From positions 1-64,000 of the forward strand of contig JAJZZX010000004.1 in the NCBI GenBank assembly GCA_021797355.1: a stretch of DNA of 64,000 nt. The letters run 5' to 3'. A program made the translations under genes and the position numbers. Shown here in pieces: positions 1 through 8,958 of this stretch; the stretch's first letter is position 1, and each line of letters starts with the position of its first letter. The DNA is from Thermoplasmata archaeon. Its GTDB lineage: Archaea; Thermoplasmatota; Thermoplasmata; Thermoplasmatales; Thermoplasmataceae. A model generated the notes under the pieces. It searched no databases. It was not told the origin of the DNA and saw nothing but the letters and a program-made list of their open reading frames with translations.

Positions 1-60
1 CCATCGGTTCACTCTCTCATTCTTTTCAATGTTCTCATACAGTTTTTTCCGGATAACCAT
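1..60 (-). CDS. 5' end of an unidentified gene running off the left edge
   Basis: An ATG at position 60 on the minus strand opens a frame of 20 codons, beginning MVIRKKLYEN, that leaves the window without a stop. A TATA-like stretch (CTTTATATTC, about 76-86 on the minus strand) lies roughly 22-25 nt before the ATG. That matches the leaderless arrangement of other first genes here. Too little is visible to name a product, and a chance open frame is possible. Confidence 0.28.
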   Translation of the reverse strand, partial: MVIRKKLYENIEKNERVNRW

Positions 61-382
61 GAATGACCATGCATAGGGAGAATATAAAGGATGCGATTAC
101 GTCAGTAATCGAATACCGTTCGGGGCGTCATTATAAAAGTCCAAATCCCTCATTTATGGCACTAGCTTTCTGGCTTTGTGTGAATGTATTGGTTTCGGCT
201 TCCTAAGTATATTCATGTGGGAATAAATATAATTTGAAATGGCAGAATTCTCATTAAACTCTTTGCCCTATAAGAATCTCTATCCCCTGAAAGTATACAT
301 CAGAAGCGTTTACATATGAAAAAGAGTTGACATTACAGAGCTTCTAAACTGTAAACCGGACAGACAACAATATAAAAGTAGA
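61..382. other. Non-coding stretch beyond the far end of the CRISPR array
   Basis: This AT-rich stretch separates the leftmost gene fragment from the trailer end of the CRISPR array. I see no open frame of useful length, no further copies of the CRISPR repeat, and no RNA gene. It has several TATA-like runs (for example near 370-378), none assignable to a gene. Confidence 0.5.
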
Positions 383-1295
383 CCTTCAATGTTGGCATGA
401 ATTTTCATTCATGGAAATCCCGAGCAGGCAGGAGAATGTCCTATGATTACTTCAGGCCTTCAATGTTGCCATGAATTTTCATTCATGGAAATGCAACCAT
501 CAGGAAAACAGCCGATTCCGTCAGTGCATTCCTTCAATGTTGCCATGAATTTTCATTCATGGAAATAGGAAGCTGACAGGGAAACCGTACTCAATTACCT
601 CAGCCTTCAATGTTGCCATGAATTTTCATTCATGGAAATAGAGAAATGTGAAGATATCGCATCCGGGATCCTTGAAGCCTTCAATGTTGCCATGAATTTT
701 CATTCATGGAAATAGAATTACGTGAAGGATTATATCAATGCCACAGTAAACCTTCAATGTTGCCATGAATTTTCATTCATGGAAATTGGAGATCTTCTCC
801 CTCCCTATACCGGGGATTCATGCCTTCAATGTTGCCATGAATTTTCATTCATGGAAATATCCTTGTGGACATCCATAATACAACAGTATCATCCGCCCTT
901 CAGTGTTGCCATGAATTTTCATTCATGGAAATGCGGATATACCGTAACATGGTCTCATACCTTCAACTTCCTTCAATGTTGCCATGAATTTTCATTCATG
1001 GAAATCAACTGATGAGTAATCAACTGGGCTTGGCGTGAGGGACCTTCAATGTTGCCATGAATTTTCATTCATGGAAATGATACCTGGCGAGGAGAAAAGG
1101 CTTTTAGAAGAGCTCCTTCAATGTTGCCATGAATTTTCATTCATGGAAATCTTGGACCAGTGTTCAAGAGGGACTATCTTAGAGGGCCTTCAATGTTGCC
1201 ATGAATTTTCATTCATGGAAATATGCCGATACAAAGGAAATACAGGATGCTCTTGATGACCTTCAATGTTGCCATGAATTTTCATTCATGGAAAT
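383..1295 (-). CRISPR. CRISPR array, 13 repeats and 12 spacers, type I-G
   Basis: Thirteen 36-nt repeats start at 383, 457, 531, 604, 678, 751, 823, 897, 970, 1043, 1115, 1187 and 1260, separated by spacers of 36-38 nt. Read on the minus strand, each repeat starts ATTTCC and forms an 8-bp hairpin (CCATGAAT, loop GAAA, ATTCATGG). It ends ATTGAAGG, which resembles the common 8-nt 5' handle of type I crRNAs. Two repeats differ by one base. The 383 copy carries G for C at the base of the stem. The 897 copy has a change inside the handle (ACTGAAGG). The degenerate copy at the left, the handle and the cas operon to the right all indicate a leader on the right and minus-strand transcription. Spacer targets cannot be judged without a database search. 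Confidence 0.98.
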
Positions 1296-1601
1296 GGCTT
1301 TTTATACTCTTGGTTTTCCCCCATGATGTAATTATCTAGCAGGAATTAAGGTTTCTTTCAACTTTCCTTGGACTCTTGTTCGAGAGCTAACATAGACAAT
1401 TGTCTTACCAAATTATAAATCAACAATGAGCCAGTGAAAGGATTGCTATAGATACTGGTTTTTCAAAGATTCGAGTGGATACCCGTACAACGGCATGATA
1501 ATTACCGCTCGAAATTTGGGTTTATATGTTTTCGACTCCAATGAGTTCCGTTTCTCCCACCAAATCGGGTCGTTTTCATTGGAACCGCGGGCAGAGCAGA
1601 T
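1296..1601 (-). promoter_or_regulatory. CRISPR leader between cas2 and the array
   Basis: This 306-nt non-coding stretch lies between the cas2 stop and the newest repeat, where leaders of this layout sit. On the minus strand it holds two TATA candidates, one at 1411-1420 and one (TATAAAAA) at 1299-1306 that nearly touches the first repeat. A perfect 12-nt palindrome, AGACAATTGTCT, lies at 1394-1405 between them. Its role as promoter and as integration anchor for Cas1-Cas2 is inferred from position. Confidence 0.75.
1299..1306 (-). promoter_or_regulatory. TATA box abutting the leader-proximal repeat
   Basis: TATAAAAA on the minus strand ends 3 nt before the first repeat. With the usual archaeal spacing of about 25 nt, transcription would start near 1277, inside that repeat but before its handle. 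It could therefore drive the array directly. Confidence 0.45.
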
Positions 1602-1892
1602 TCAAATCACTAGTCTCCCCATAGTGTCTAATTCACGCTTCACGCCAATGAACTCTATTTTGGACCATTCAGCCTCCAAAGTGTTTCCAAGATTAACAAC
1701 CATTATGCTGTCTTCTTGAGGTTTTATTATGGGTAATAGGTTTGAGATCATTAGCATTTTTTCTATAAGCGAGAGCCTGCAAATAAACACAGAATACTGG
1801 ATTGGCTCGCCAAACCCCCTCATCTTAATATAAACCTTTCTGAGCCTCTTTTCGTCTTTGATGTCATACGTCACTAGGTAATTTGCCCTCAT
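1602..1892 (-). CDS. cas2: CRISPR-associated protein Cas2
   Basis: This 96-residue protein has the length and start of Cas2. Its first strand, NYLVTYDIKD, carries the conserved aspartate at about residue 10, and the ferredoxin-like core follows. Cas2 dimers bridge Cas1 dimers in the complex that inserts new spacers at the leader end of the array. The gene follows cas4-cas1 by 3 nt with the SD GAGGTGA directly before its ATG, so the two are surely co-transcribed and translationally linked. It is the last gene of the operon and lies next to the leader. Nothing looks broken. The family assignment is firm. Activity is inferred. Confidence 0.95.
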   Translation of the reverse strand: MRANYLVTYDIKDEKRLRKVYIKMRGFGEPIQYSVFICRLSLIEKMLMISNLLPIIKPQEDSIMVVNLGNTLEAEWSKIEFIGVKRELDTMGRLVI

Positions 1893-1895
1893 TCC

Positions 1896-3590
1896 TCACC
1901 TCGTACAAAACATTTCGTATTGTGCAATCTCACCTTCTAACCATCTTGCAACAAGCCTGCATTGCACTTCTATTATTCGTCTATAACTGATGCTATAACC
2001 GAAGAGAGGATGAGTTACGAGGCTGTCCATACGTTTTTCGTATTCCCTTATTACTTTCTTTCTTCCACTTTCTGTTATTCCTGTACCAATGCCACGTTCA
2101 ATGAAATCGCTTACCTTGATCTCTTCGTTGTTGATTAAGGAAATAACAGTCGAGTCCGCTATCAAAGGCCTAAACTCTTCCATTAGATCAAGCGCAAGTG
2201 CAGGTTTACCATACTTTGGCTGATGGTAGAAACCCATGTAGGGATCGAAACCAACTGATAGCAGCGTGATCGTAAGGTCCTTAGTCAAAAGGGAATACAG
2301 CAATGACAACATTGCATTTATGGGGTCCTTGGGAGGTCGCCTGTTCCTGTTTTCAAATCTGAATTCCTCCGAGAAATGATTCTCAACAATCATGTCTACG
2401 AAATGGCTGAAATAAATTCTCGCAGCGTTTCCCTCGATTCCAAGAAGCTCCTGAAGACTCTTTGCCGTGCGTGCTTTCCTGTATAATGATTGCAGTTCTG
2501 AGAGTGCAGAGGCGTTCTCAACTTTCGAATTTCTTCTCAGCAAAGTTCTGGAGTTTCTGATCTTCCCCTCAACTATAAGGCGCGAGATGCTGATAGCCTT
2601 AGCTGGATCCTGCGACGCAGAATACTGTCTTCTTCTGAGTATTACGTTTTTGTGGCTTAGGCCTGTTGTGATTCCGTTAAACCATCCACCCGTAGTGAAG
2701 TATGATACGCTGATATTACGCCTGCACAACTCATGGATTGCCTGGGTTGTTATCTGGACATTTCCGAAGACCGAAAGCTGTGATATATCTAGGAACCTTA
2801 TTTTCGCTACCGATTTACCCTCGCTCTTGATCTCGAGCTCTTCATTGCTCTTGCCGACAATAGCGCCCTGTAGCTGGACATAAAGTGGCAGAGTATCGTG
2901 ACGAGCAGGATATAGCCTCCTTACTTCATCTTCCAATCCACTTTTGTTTTCTTCTTTAAGTATTGTGATTTCATCCGGAAGACATAACGAAGCCACTGAG
3001 CAACGCTGGCATTTCGGGCTATCTATCAACGGTGGCGGTATTTTTTCACTATGCCAGAGATTCTTTGCACCCTCTATCATATTGATCGTTCTTGCCAAAA
3101 GATCCTCGGTTATTTCAACGGCGATCCTCTTCTTTGAGCCAGCATAGTAAATTTCCCCTCGTTCAACATTGTATCCGTTATCTCTCAGTATCAATGCTTG
3201 GGCACATATCTGGATGGCATCTGAAAACCATACTCCTTCCTGATTATCTGGAGATTTGGATTTCTTATATTCTACAGGGCATAATTTTCCATTGTCTTCT
3301 TCCACTAAATCCATTCGCGAAGAAATCCCATAGCGGAGGCTGGACATGAGCACTGACGTGGCCTTCATCTTTTGATGTTGGCCATCTTCGTGATGCTCAG
3401 CAGCATCTGTTAGTATGCCAGATTCAATGTCGACCTTCCTATGAATCATTCTGCCCTCAATAGTATCCCCTGAATCCCTGAAATCATTTTCCACCCATTC
3501 TATATAGAAGAGACGGGGGCAATACGCAAATTCATTTATCATTCGAACAGGGATATACAAATCACCGTTTTCTTCACCGTCATTTTGCAT
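1896..3590 (-). CDS. cas4-cas1: Cas4-Cas1 fusion, spacer acquisition nuclease-integrase
   Basis: This 564-residue protein joins two adaptation enzymes. Residues 1 to about 215 are a Cas4 RecB-like nuclease with its iron-sulfur cysteines (about C24, C194, C197, C203) and nuclease residues (about H50, D94, and E107 with K109). From about residue 228 on it is Cas1, with the catalytic glutamate in IEGNAARIYF (about E385), the histidine of FYHQPKYG (about 455), and acidic residues in LALDLMEEF. Cas4 trims prespacers and selects the PAM (protospacer-adjacent motif), and Cas1 integrates them. This fusion is characteristic of type I-G systems, as in Geobacter. All key residues are visible, so both halves look active. 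An SD-like GGAAGGTT precedes the ATG. Confidence 0.96.
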   Translation of the reverse strand: MQNDGEENGDLYIPVRMINEFAYCPRLFYIEWVENDFRDSGDTIEGRMIHRKVDIESGILTDAAEHHEDGQHQKMKATSVLMSSLRYGISSRMDLVEEDNGKLCPVEYKKSKSPDNQEGVWFSDAIQICAQALILRDNGYNVERGEIYYAGSKKRIAVEITEDLLARTINMIEGAKNLWHSEKIPPPLIDSPKCQRCSVASLCLPDEITILKEENKSGLEDEVRRLYPARHDTLPLYVQLQGAIVGKSNEELEIKSEGKSVAKIRFLDISQLSVFGNVQITTQAIHELCRRNISVSYFTTGGWFNGITTGLSHKNVILRRRQYSASQDPAKAISISRLIVEGKIRNSRTLLRRNSKVENASALSELQSLYRKARTAKSLQELLGIEGNAARIYFSHFVDMIVENHFSEEFRFENRNRRPPKDPINAMLSLLYSLLTKDLTITLLSVGFDPYMGFYHQPKYGKPALALDLMEEFRPLIADSTVISLINNEEIKVSDFIERGIGTGITESGRKKVIREYEKRMDSLVTHPLFGYSISYRRIIEVQCRLVARWLEGEIAQYEMFCTR

Positions 3591-3683
3591 TTTTAACCTT
3601 CCAACTAATGGCCTGAACCCAGCTGAACATAGAATCTAGTACAAAAAATGAGGGTTGTTCTCCCGAATTACCACGAAATCCCA

Positions 3684-4589
3684 TTAAGCGGTTGGTGCCC
3701 ATATTAATTCTCCCGGCTGGAATGATCCATAACCCTTTGCAAATTCCATCCTTCTGGATCCATATATAGCGGCCACACCTCTCTGCTGAAGATTACCCCT
3801 CAATGTTTCATCAAATACCTCACTTGACAGTAACAGGCTCCGTATGGAAGATTCATCAGATGGTCTTACCCATATGGGCCAGATAAAATAATCTCCGATG
3901 AACCCTGATGTAATTCTCTTTTTTCCTTCTGCAAGTGTCGGGAAAAGTGGCAGTGATTCGTAGGCGAGCCATTCCGCAGCCACTTCACATAATGGTGAAT
4001 TATCGGTGGAAGGTTCACGACTCCTAAAGGCATGCATTCTGTATGTATTGGGGTCCCATCCCATGGCCAGAGAGTGATCGTCCTTATATTTCCAAGATTC
4101 AAAGAGAGCCTCCATAATTTTGCTTTTATTTACACTATTCATTGCATTTTTAACCTTGTTCAGAAATTTCTGCTGTCCTGAAGCCATGTAGAAGTCGGTA
4201 GGTTTAATCAAACCTTTTGATTTGTCAATCGCCAACTCTGAGCCGAATGCAGCCCAGAAATCAGCCTTTGTCCTTATGGAATATGTGGAAGAATACAGAA
4301 TTTTAGCCGCCTTTTCAACGAACACTTCAGGCTTCATCCGGATATCATCGTCGTCAAAGAAATCCTTTTTTTCTTGCTCTAGATGCGCATAAATCGACGA
4401 TACCAGGCTCTCACACTCAATCTCAATATCTGTAACTAGCACTGGCACCCAGTCATCTTGCTCTCTCCAGTAAATCTTTGGCCTGTACTGATAGAGCTTA
4501 CTGGAGGCGATCCTGAGCACACCAAGTGCAGCCATTATCCCAATGGGAGAGCTTCCCGTTAGTCCCGCCAGTTCAATTTCACTTACCAT
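3684..4589 (-). CDS. csb3: Csb3 (Cas8g2), probable large-subunit analogue of the I-G Cascade
   Basis: This 301-residue protein begins with a segment like the Csb3/Csx17 N-terminus (ELAGLTGSSPIGIMAALGVL) near residue 5. Its place between cas3 and cas4-cas1 also fits Csb3 (the GSU0052 family). In type I-G complexes this family, or the larger Csx17, is thought to take the place of Cas8 in recognising target DNA. I chose the ATG at 4589 because GGAGGAGG lies about 8 nt before it, although the frame is open 16 codons further. It overlaps the end of cas3 by 11 nt. The family is divergent, so the name rests on the motif and gene order. Confidence 0.8.
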   Translation of the reverse strand: MVSEIELAGLTGSSPIGIMAALGVLRIASSKLYQYRPKIYWREQDDWVPVLVTDIEIECESLVSSIYAHLEQEKKDFFDDDDIRMKPEVFVEKAAKILYSSTYSIRTKADFWAAFGSELAIDKSKGLIKPTDFYMASGQQKFLNKVKNAMNSVNKSKIMEALFESWKYKDDHSLAMGWDPNTYRMHAFRSREPSTDNSPLCEVAAEWLAYESLPLFPTLAEGKKRITSGFIGDYFIWPIWVRPSDESSIRSLLLSSEVFDETLRGNLQQRGVAAIYGSRRMEFAKGYGSFQPGELIWAPTA

Positions 4590-7461
4590 GATTCTCTGCC
4601 TCCTCCTCCGACTCCCTGTGATCACCCAGGCGGACAATCATCTCCAAATATGGCAGCCCCCAGTATCCATACCTCTTCAGCATCCTCCAGAACAGGCTGG
4701 GCCACTCCGAGTCAATTCTGTCAAGGCCATGGTACCCGTGATAGTTCACCCGGACACCAAGGAAATTAATGTCTATAGAGGTCCCATTATCCTTGACCAC
4801 AGGCATCAGTGCCCTACCCCTTCCGTGGTGAGAGCCAACAATATATTTGACCAAATCCGGATCGCCAGCTTTCCCCTCAATAAGTTCTGGGGTGCTATCC
4901 AGAATGGCAAGCGAGTAGCATTCATGCCTGCCTCCACTGGGATATCCTGACTTGTCTCTTGCAGCTAATATAGCGTTCAAATCAATTCCGGCACCTCTGG
5001 ATTTGGCTAAAGGTTGAATATCCTTGTTCCACGGCATACCGCCACGGAGCCATGACTGAAATCTTGGGTCAGATTTGCCGAGATCATGCAACAGCCCAGC
5101 CGTAGACAGGTCCGAAACAATTTCATTGGGAAGTCCAAGAGAATTGGCAAAGGTGCGCACATACTTAGCCACTCCCTTGCTGTGATCCTCCAGGGAGACA
5201 TCGGCGCTATAAGACGAACTGTCATCCTCGTCCGTTGTTTCCGTAGCTTGTCTAACCCTCATTTCCAGCACTAACCCTGAGGGTTGAACGGAGGGATATA
5301 TCCATTCTTTCCGCTTATGCCCCGCAGAGGCCCAGTTCCCAAGGGATTCAGCCACAGCAGGACTGATGTCTGGCAGTTCTGATATCCTGATCAAATAACT
5401 CTCTACGAGATCATGAAGGTCTTCTCCTGACGTGAAGTCAGCTATCATCGATTTCAAAAGCTCTCTGCATTTTTCCACGGATTCTGAATCAGGATTGATG
5501 AACCATGAAGAGGCAAGTGCGGGATGAAGCCTGAACAACTGCCTCCTGTATACCTTACTGGCAGCTGCCTCGGCAATATCTGCCACAGGTAGCTTATAGT
5601 CAGGATTCCAGCCGAAACGATCGTATCCCCCATAGGCAGAAGGCAGGATCAGAGTCTGCCCTGGATCTATATCCTTGCTGCCTACTATCTTCCCCCCCTG
5701 CATACCGTTCCAAACAAAAGCTTTCCTAGAAGTCGCCTGACCGCTGTTTGAATCTGATATTTTGCTGCCCTCAACATCCGGGAAGTCTGATTCTAACCCT
5801 TCTAGGAATTTCTTGACCGCCCATATGGGTATTGGGGCAGCTTCATAGGAGTTTGGCGGTATTGATGCCAATGTTTCCCAAATACCCTTCTCACCAAGTT
5901 TTTCAAGATCCTCTGGAATGTCGGCCCGCCATATAACTTGGACATCAGGGGACGATTCCGATGTACCGTGAAGCAGCAGTGGTATGCTTGGCTGGAAGGC
6001 AGGTTCTGGCGACGTCTGTGCCAGCAGATCAAGATGGGATGGCATCAACAGAGGGGTGCCATCAAGGTTGCTTCCAAGATTCGGCGCAGGATGAGTTTGC
6101 TTTAGGTTTTCAAATGCGATGGGGCCAAAATCCACAACATCATGGCTCTTAACTGTATCCAGCCATTTCCAGGCATTTTTCCACGCGTCGCCGTATATGG
6201 ATGCATTAATTTCCTCCCTTTCTGGTGAATAGACAATCTCTCCAAACGACCCAGTTTTGGAACCGAGCCTGTTGAGTCTTCCAAAGCGCTGCTGCAGTGA
6301 GCTCAACGGAGCATTTTCTGATATCATTACGTCGAAGTCTAGGTTGGCCCCAACCTCTATGGTTTGAGTTGAAACCACTATAATGGGCCTGTTCCTGTGC
6401 TGATCTTCCGCTCCAGCCTTCATCTTGGGCAGAATGTTCTCCAGAATGGTGTCTCTCTCGAAGGGCCTGATCCTTCCGACGATCTTGACCACTTCGGCCT
6501 CGTTGTACTTTGAAAGCTCTGAATAGATTGAATTTGCCAGTGCAACGGTATTCACGACGACACTCACAGCAGCATTCTTGCGTTTATTCAGCACCAGCTT
6601 TACCCTATAAGAGAATTCTTCCGCCAGATGCTGGACCTGCTTCACGTGGTCAGATTCTCGGTTGCCCTTTAATTTGATGAGTTTCACAGGTTTGCTTACT
6701 GTAAGCCTGCGAGATAACAAGGGATCAGCGAGATCTTCGGAGTCAAGGCCAAATGCTGTCCCAGATGAACCGGTATGTGTAGCACTCATGCTCACAACTG
6801 ATAGGTTGTTTCCCACCGATATTTCCGACCATTCCTGCCCTTGATATTTCTTCACTGTGTTCAGTGTCTTGAGGAATGGCTCAGAAAGATGTGCCTCGTC
6901 CAGAATTATTATGGAGTCCTTTCCTGCCAGGGCTGCGTGCACAGGCCGCATGAATGGGCTTACACCATACCCCCTGAAGAGAAGACGGGAACCTATTTGG
7001 TCAACTGTTGTCATGATCAATGTTGGTTGAAGGGGATTCTTAATGAAGATCGGCTCATGCGGGATTCCACCATGCATCCTTATGACCTCCAGGGGCTGAG
7101 AACCTTTCAGCATTGCAGATGATGCCAGTGCCCTGGCAACTTCACCAACAGTGTTATCAGTTCCCATTGATGAGACGAGAGATTCCCGTAACCTCATGGC
7201 AGCCAAATACGCTTCATCCACAACAAACCGCCTGTCCACTGTGTAAAATATCCTTCTTTGCGGATTCTTTCCTCTTATTATGCGGAGGGCCATGCTGAAG
7301 ACAGCTACGTCTATCACGGATGTCTTTCCGGCTGAAGTTGGCAGCGATATGATTTCAGGCCATCCATTTTGCTCAACAACTGATAGAAGCCGCTTTTGCC
7401 AAGGAAATGGATTAAACCCATGCACCGCCCGGAAGAAGCCTGCAAAGTCCCCTACGTCCAT
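4579..7461 (-). CDS. cas3: Cas3 helicase with C-terminal HD nuclease, type I-G form
   Basis: This 960-residue protein unwinds and degrades DNA marked by Cascade. Superfamily 2 helicase motifs are visible in order: Walker A SAGKTS (43-48), DEAH (188-191), SAT (226-228), and QRFGRLNR of motif VI. The HD nuclease lies at the C-terminus instead of the usual N-terminus: HD at about 792-793, H846, HH at 878-879, and a final D near 947. C-terminal HD is the arrangement of type I-G Cas3 (GSU0051). The ATG follows the csb2 stop with no gap and has AGGAGGGT about 6 nt upstream, so translation is coupled. All catalytic motifs look intact, so the interference arm should work. Confidence 0.96.
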   Translation of the reverse strand: MDVGDFAGFFRAVHGFNPFPWQKRLLSVVEQNGWPEIISLPTSAGKTSVIDVAVFSMALRIIRGKNPQRRIFYTVDRRFVVDEAYLAAMRLRESLVSSMGTDNTVGEVARALASSAMLKGSQPLEVIRMHGGIPHEPIFIKNPLQPTLIMTTVDQIGSRLLFRGYGVSPFMRPVHAALAGKDSIIILDEAHLSEPFLKTLNTVKKYQGQEWSEISVGNNLSVVSMSATHTGSSGTAFGLDSEDLADPLLSRRLTVSKPVKLIKLKGNRESDHVKQVQHLAEEFSYRVKLVLNKRKNAAVSVVVNTVALANSIYSELSKYNEAEVVKIVGRIRPFERDTILENILPKMKAGAEDQHRNRPIIVVSTQTIEVGANLDFDVMISENAPLSSLQQRFGRLNRLGSKTGSFGEIVYSPEREEINASIYGDAWKNAWKWLDTVKSHDVVDFGPIAFENLKQTHPAPNLGSNLDGTPLLMPSHLDLLAQTSPEPAFQPSIPLLLHGTSESSPDVQVIWRADIPEDLEKLGEKGIWETLASIPPNSYEAAPIPIWAVKKFLEGLESDFPDVEGSKISDSNSGQATSRKAFVWNGMQGGKIVGSKDIDPGQTLILPSAYGGYDRFGWNPDYKLPVADIAEAAASKVYRRQLFRLHPALASSWFINPDSESVEKCRELLKSMIADFTSGEDLHDLVESYLIRISELPDISPAVAESLGNWASAGHKRKEWIYPSVQPSGLVLEMRVRQATETTDEDDSSSYSADVSLEDHSKGVAKYVRTFANSLGLPNEIVSDLSTAGLLHDLGKSDPRFQSWLRGGMPWNKDIQPLAKSRGAGIDLNAILAARDKSGYPSGGRHECYSLAILDSTPELIEGKAGDPDLVKYIVGSHHGRGRALMPVVKDNGTSIDINFLGVRVNYHGYHGLDRIDSEWPSLFWRMLKRYGYWGLPYLEMIVRLGDHRESEEEAENHGK

Positions 7462-8916
7462 CTAATACCCTCCTGAAAATGGATGCAGGAGACCAAAACC
7501 CGAAAATCTCCCAGAACCAACGATGGCTGGTCCGTTTAAACTCTCCCTGAATCTCAATATGGCGTGCATCCTGAGATATTTTCTGAACTTTTGAGGTACA
7601 GCAAAGTCTCTTGAGAGAGCAACTCCTTCAAATACGCTGGTTGACATGGGTATTATCTCCTCGGGCTGTGGAATTCCTGCCATCAGGCAGGCTTCTTTGA
7701 AAACTGGCCCACCATTTCTCCCAGGTCCAAGTGAAGATGGTTTGGGATGCTTGCCAAGTACGATCGGGGTTACGGTTGCCCAAACTTTGCTCGACCCCTC
7801 GTAATGGCTAAGGTCTAGACCAATAGGGAAATATTGAATTAGATCCGGTTCAATGAGTTGCACTTGGAATGACCCAAGCCTGCCAAGCTTCAGGTCATAG
7901 AGCTTTGCCGCAGCGGCTCCAAGTGCAGTTCTGACCTCCGGGTCTGCAGAATCTGGCAGAATCAGTGAAAAGCCCATAAGATGACCTCTCGCAAAGCTGT
8001 GGCCCATATCAATATGTGGCACTACTGATAGGTGCGGAGCTTTCAGGGGAGAACCATCTTGTTGATGGCCTGAAATTATTTCCGGAATAGGATCTGGATA
8101 GAGTGACAGTATTGCTGACCTGGCAGCATCTATGAACCTGTGAAATGCCGTACCTGGAATAATCTCGTGACTGTTTAACTTAAAAGTGAAGCTGTACCCA
8201 GGGACTCTGCCAGTAATCTTTTCATCTGTCTTGGAACCTGCTAGCCCATACCTGACAATCCTTCCAGCCCTAGGCTGAATCCCTGGGTTGCGCTGCCTAA
8301 GCGTGTGCAACTGTTCAAGGTATTTCAACCTTCCCTGGCCAATGGACCTCAGGCTGAATAGGCCGTTCTGTTTCGGGACTATATTGGGGGTAAGGTCTCC
8401 GGTAGTCACCCTAACTGCGACGGGAGATGAGGAATGACCAAGGTATGTGATTCTCTCTGCTATAGATCTCAACCCGGGTATGTAAGTATCGCATTCTTCC
8501 CCAACATTCCAGATGAACCTTACATGCCTGTCAGCTGGTGCTATTGAAGGAAAATTTCTTTCTGCCCTGAGCCTGTTTACACCGATTCCTGGCGAGATTG
8601 ATGGTTGCTTTCTGTACGACTGTACAGATTTCCGATCCTTTGCGCTGGGGGAATCATTTACGGGTACGAAGTATGTCACCTGCGTTTTCCCTAGTTCGTG
8701 CGGATTAAACGCATCTATGAAGAGTGAAGGGTCTCCAAGCGTTTCAAGCCACTCAAGTGATTTCCTGGCATCAATTCCGAGATCATTGTCCTTGTATGCA
8801 GCTACAAAGGCAGAAAAAAGCCTGCTAGGGTGCGGCGGGTATTCCACAGTTGACCTGTCACTATAGGATGATGCGACCACCCTCCCCATTAGATATTCAA
8901 CATCAACTATGAGCAT
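7462..8916 (-). CDS. csb2: Csb2, Cas5-Cas6 fusion of the I-G Cascade
   Basis: This protein of about 484 residues matches Csb2 (GSU0054). It opens with a RAMP strand (LIVDVEYLMGRVVASSY) followed by EYPPHPSRLFSAFVAA, typical of the Cas5-like half. It ends with the glycine-rich loop GSGRFSGFGLLHPF of Cas6-like RAMPs. It should cut the pre-crRNA at the repeat hairpin and hold the crRNA 5' handle. The start is uncertain. The frame is open from TTG 8949, AGGAGGA lies at 8931-8937, and candidates are GTG 8928 (3 nt away) or ATG 8916 (15 nt away). I give the ATG because it aligns with the family start. No separate cas6 is present, consistent with the fusion. Confidence 0.92.
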   Translation of the reverse strand: MLIVDVEYLMGRVVASSYSDRSTVEYPPHPSRLFSAFVAAYKDNDLGIDARKSLEWLETLGDPSLFIDAFNPHELGKTQVTYFVPVNDSPSAKDRKSVQSYRKQPSISPGIGVNRLRAERNFPSIAPADRHVRFIWNVGEECDTYIPGLRSIAERITYLGHSSSPVAVRVTTGDLTPNIVPKQNGLFSLRSIGQGRLKYLEQLHTLRQRNPGIQPRAGRIVRYGLAGSKTDEKITGRVPGYSFTFKLNSHEIIPGTAFHRFIDAARSAILSLYPDPIPEIISGHQQDGSPLKAPHLSVVPHIDMGHSFARGHLMGFSLILPDSADPEVRTALGAAAAKLYDLKLGRLGSFQVQLIEPDLIQYFPIGLDLSHYEGSSKVWATVTPIVLGKHPKPSSLGPGRNGGPVFKEACLMAGIPQPEEIIPMSTSVFEGVALSRDFAVPQKFRKYLRMHAILRFRESLNGPAIVGSGRFSGFGLLHPFSGGY

Positions 8917-8958
8917 GGATATTTTCACCGTCCTCCTGTTTTGAAGCAATTATGCATT

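Noticed and set aside
722-1256. Two open frames inside the CRISPR array (722-1012 and 1035-1256)
   Set aside because: They translate the repeats (the same LQCCHEFSFMEI block each time) and random spacers; they are not genes.
383-1295. Array transcribed on the plus strand
   Set aside because: The plus-strand handle (GGAAAT end) is unlike type I handles, the loop would be TTTC, and the decayed repeat would be at the leader end.
1495-1719. Plus-strand frame opposite cas2
   Set aside because: It overlaps cas2 and the leader on the other strand, has no family features and no start signals.
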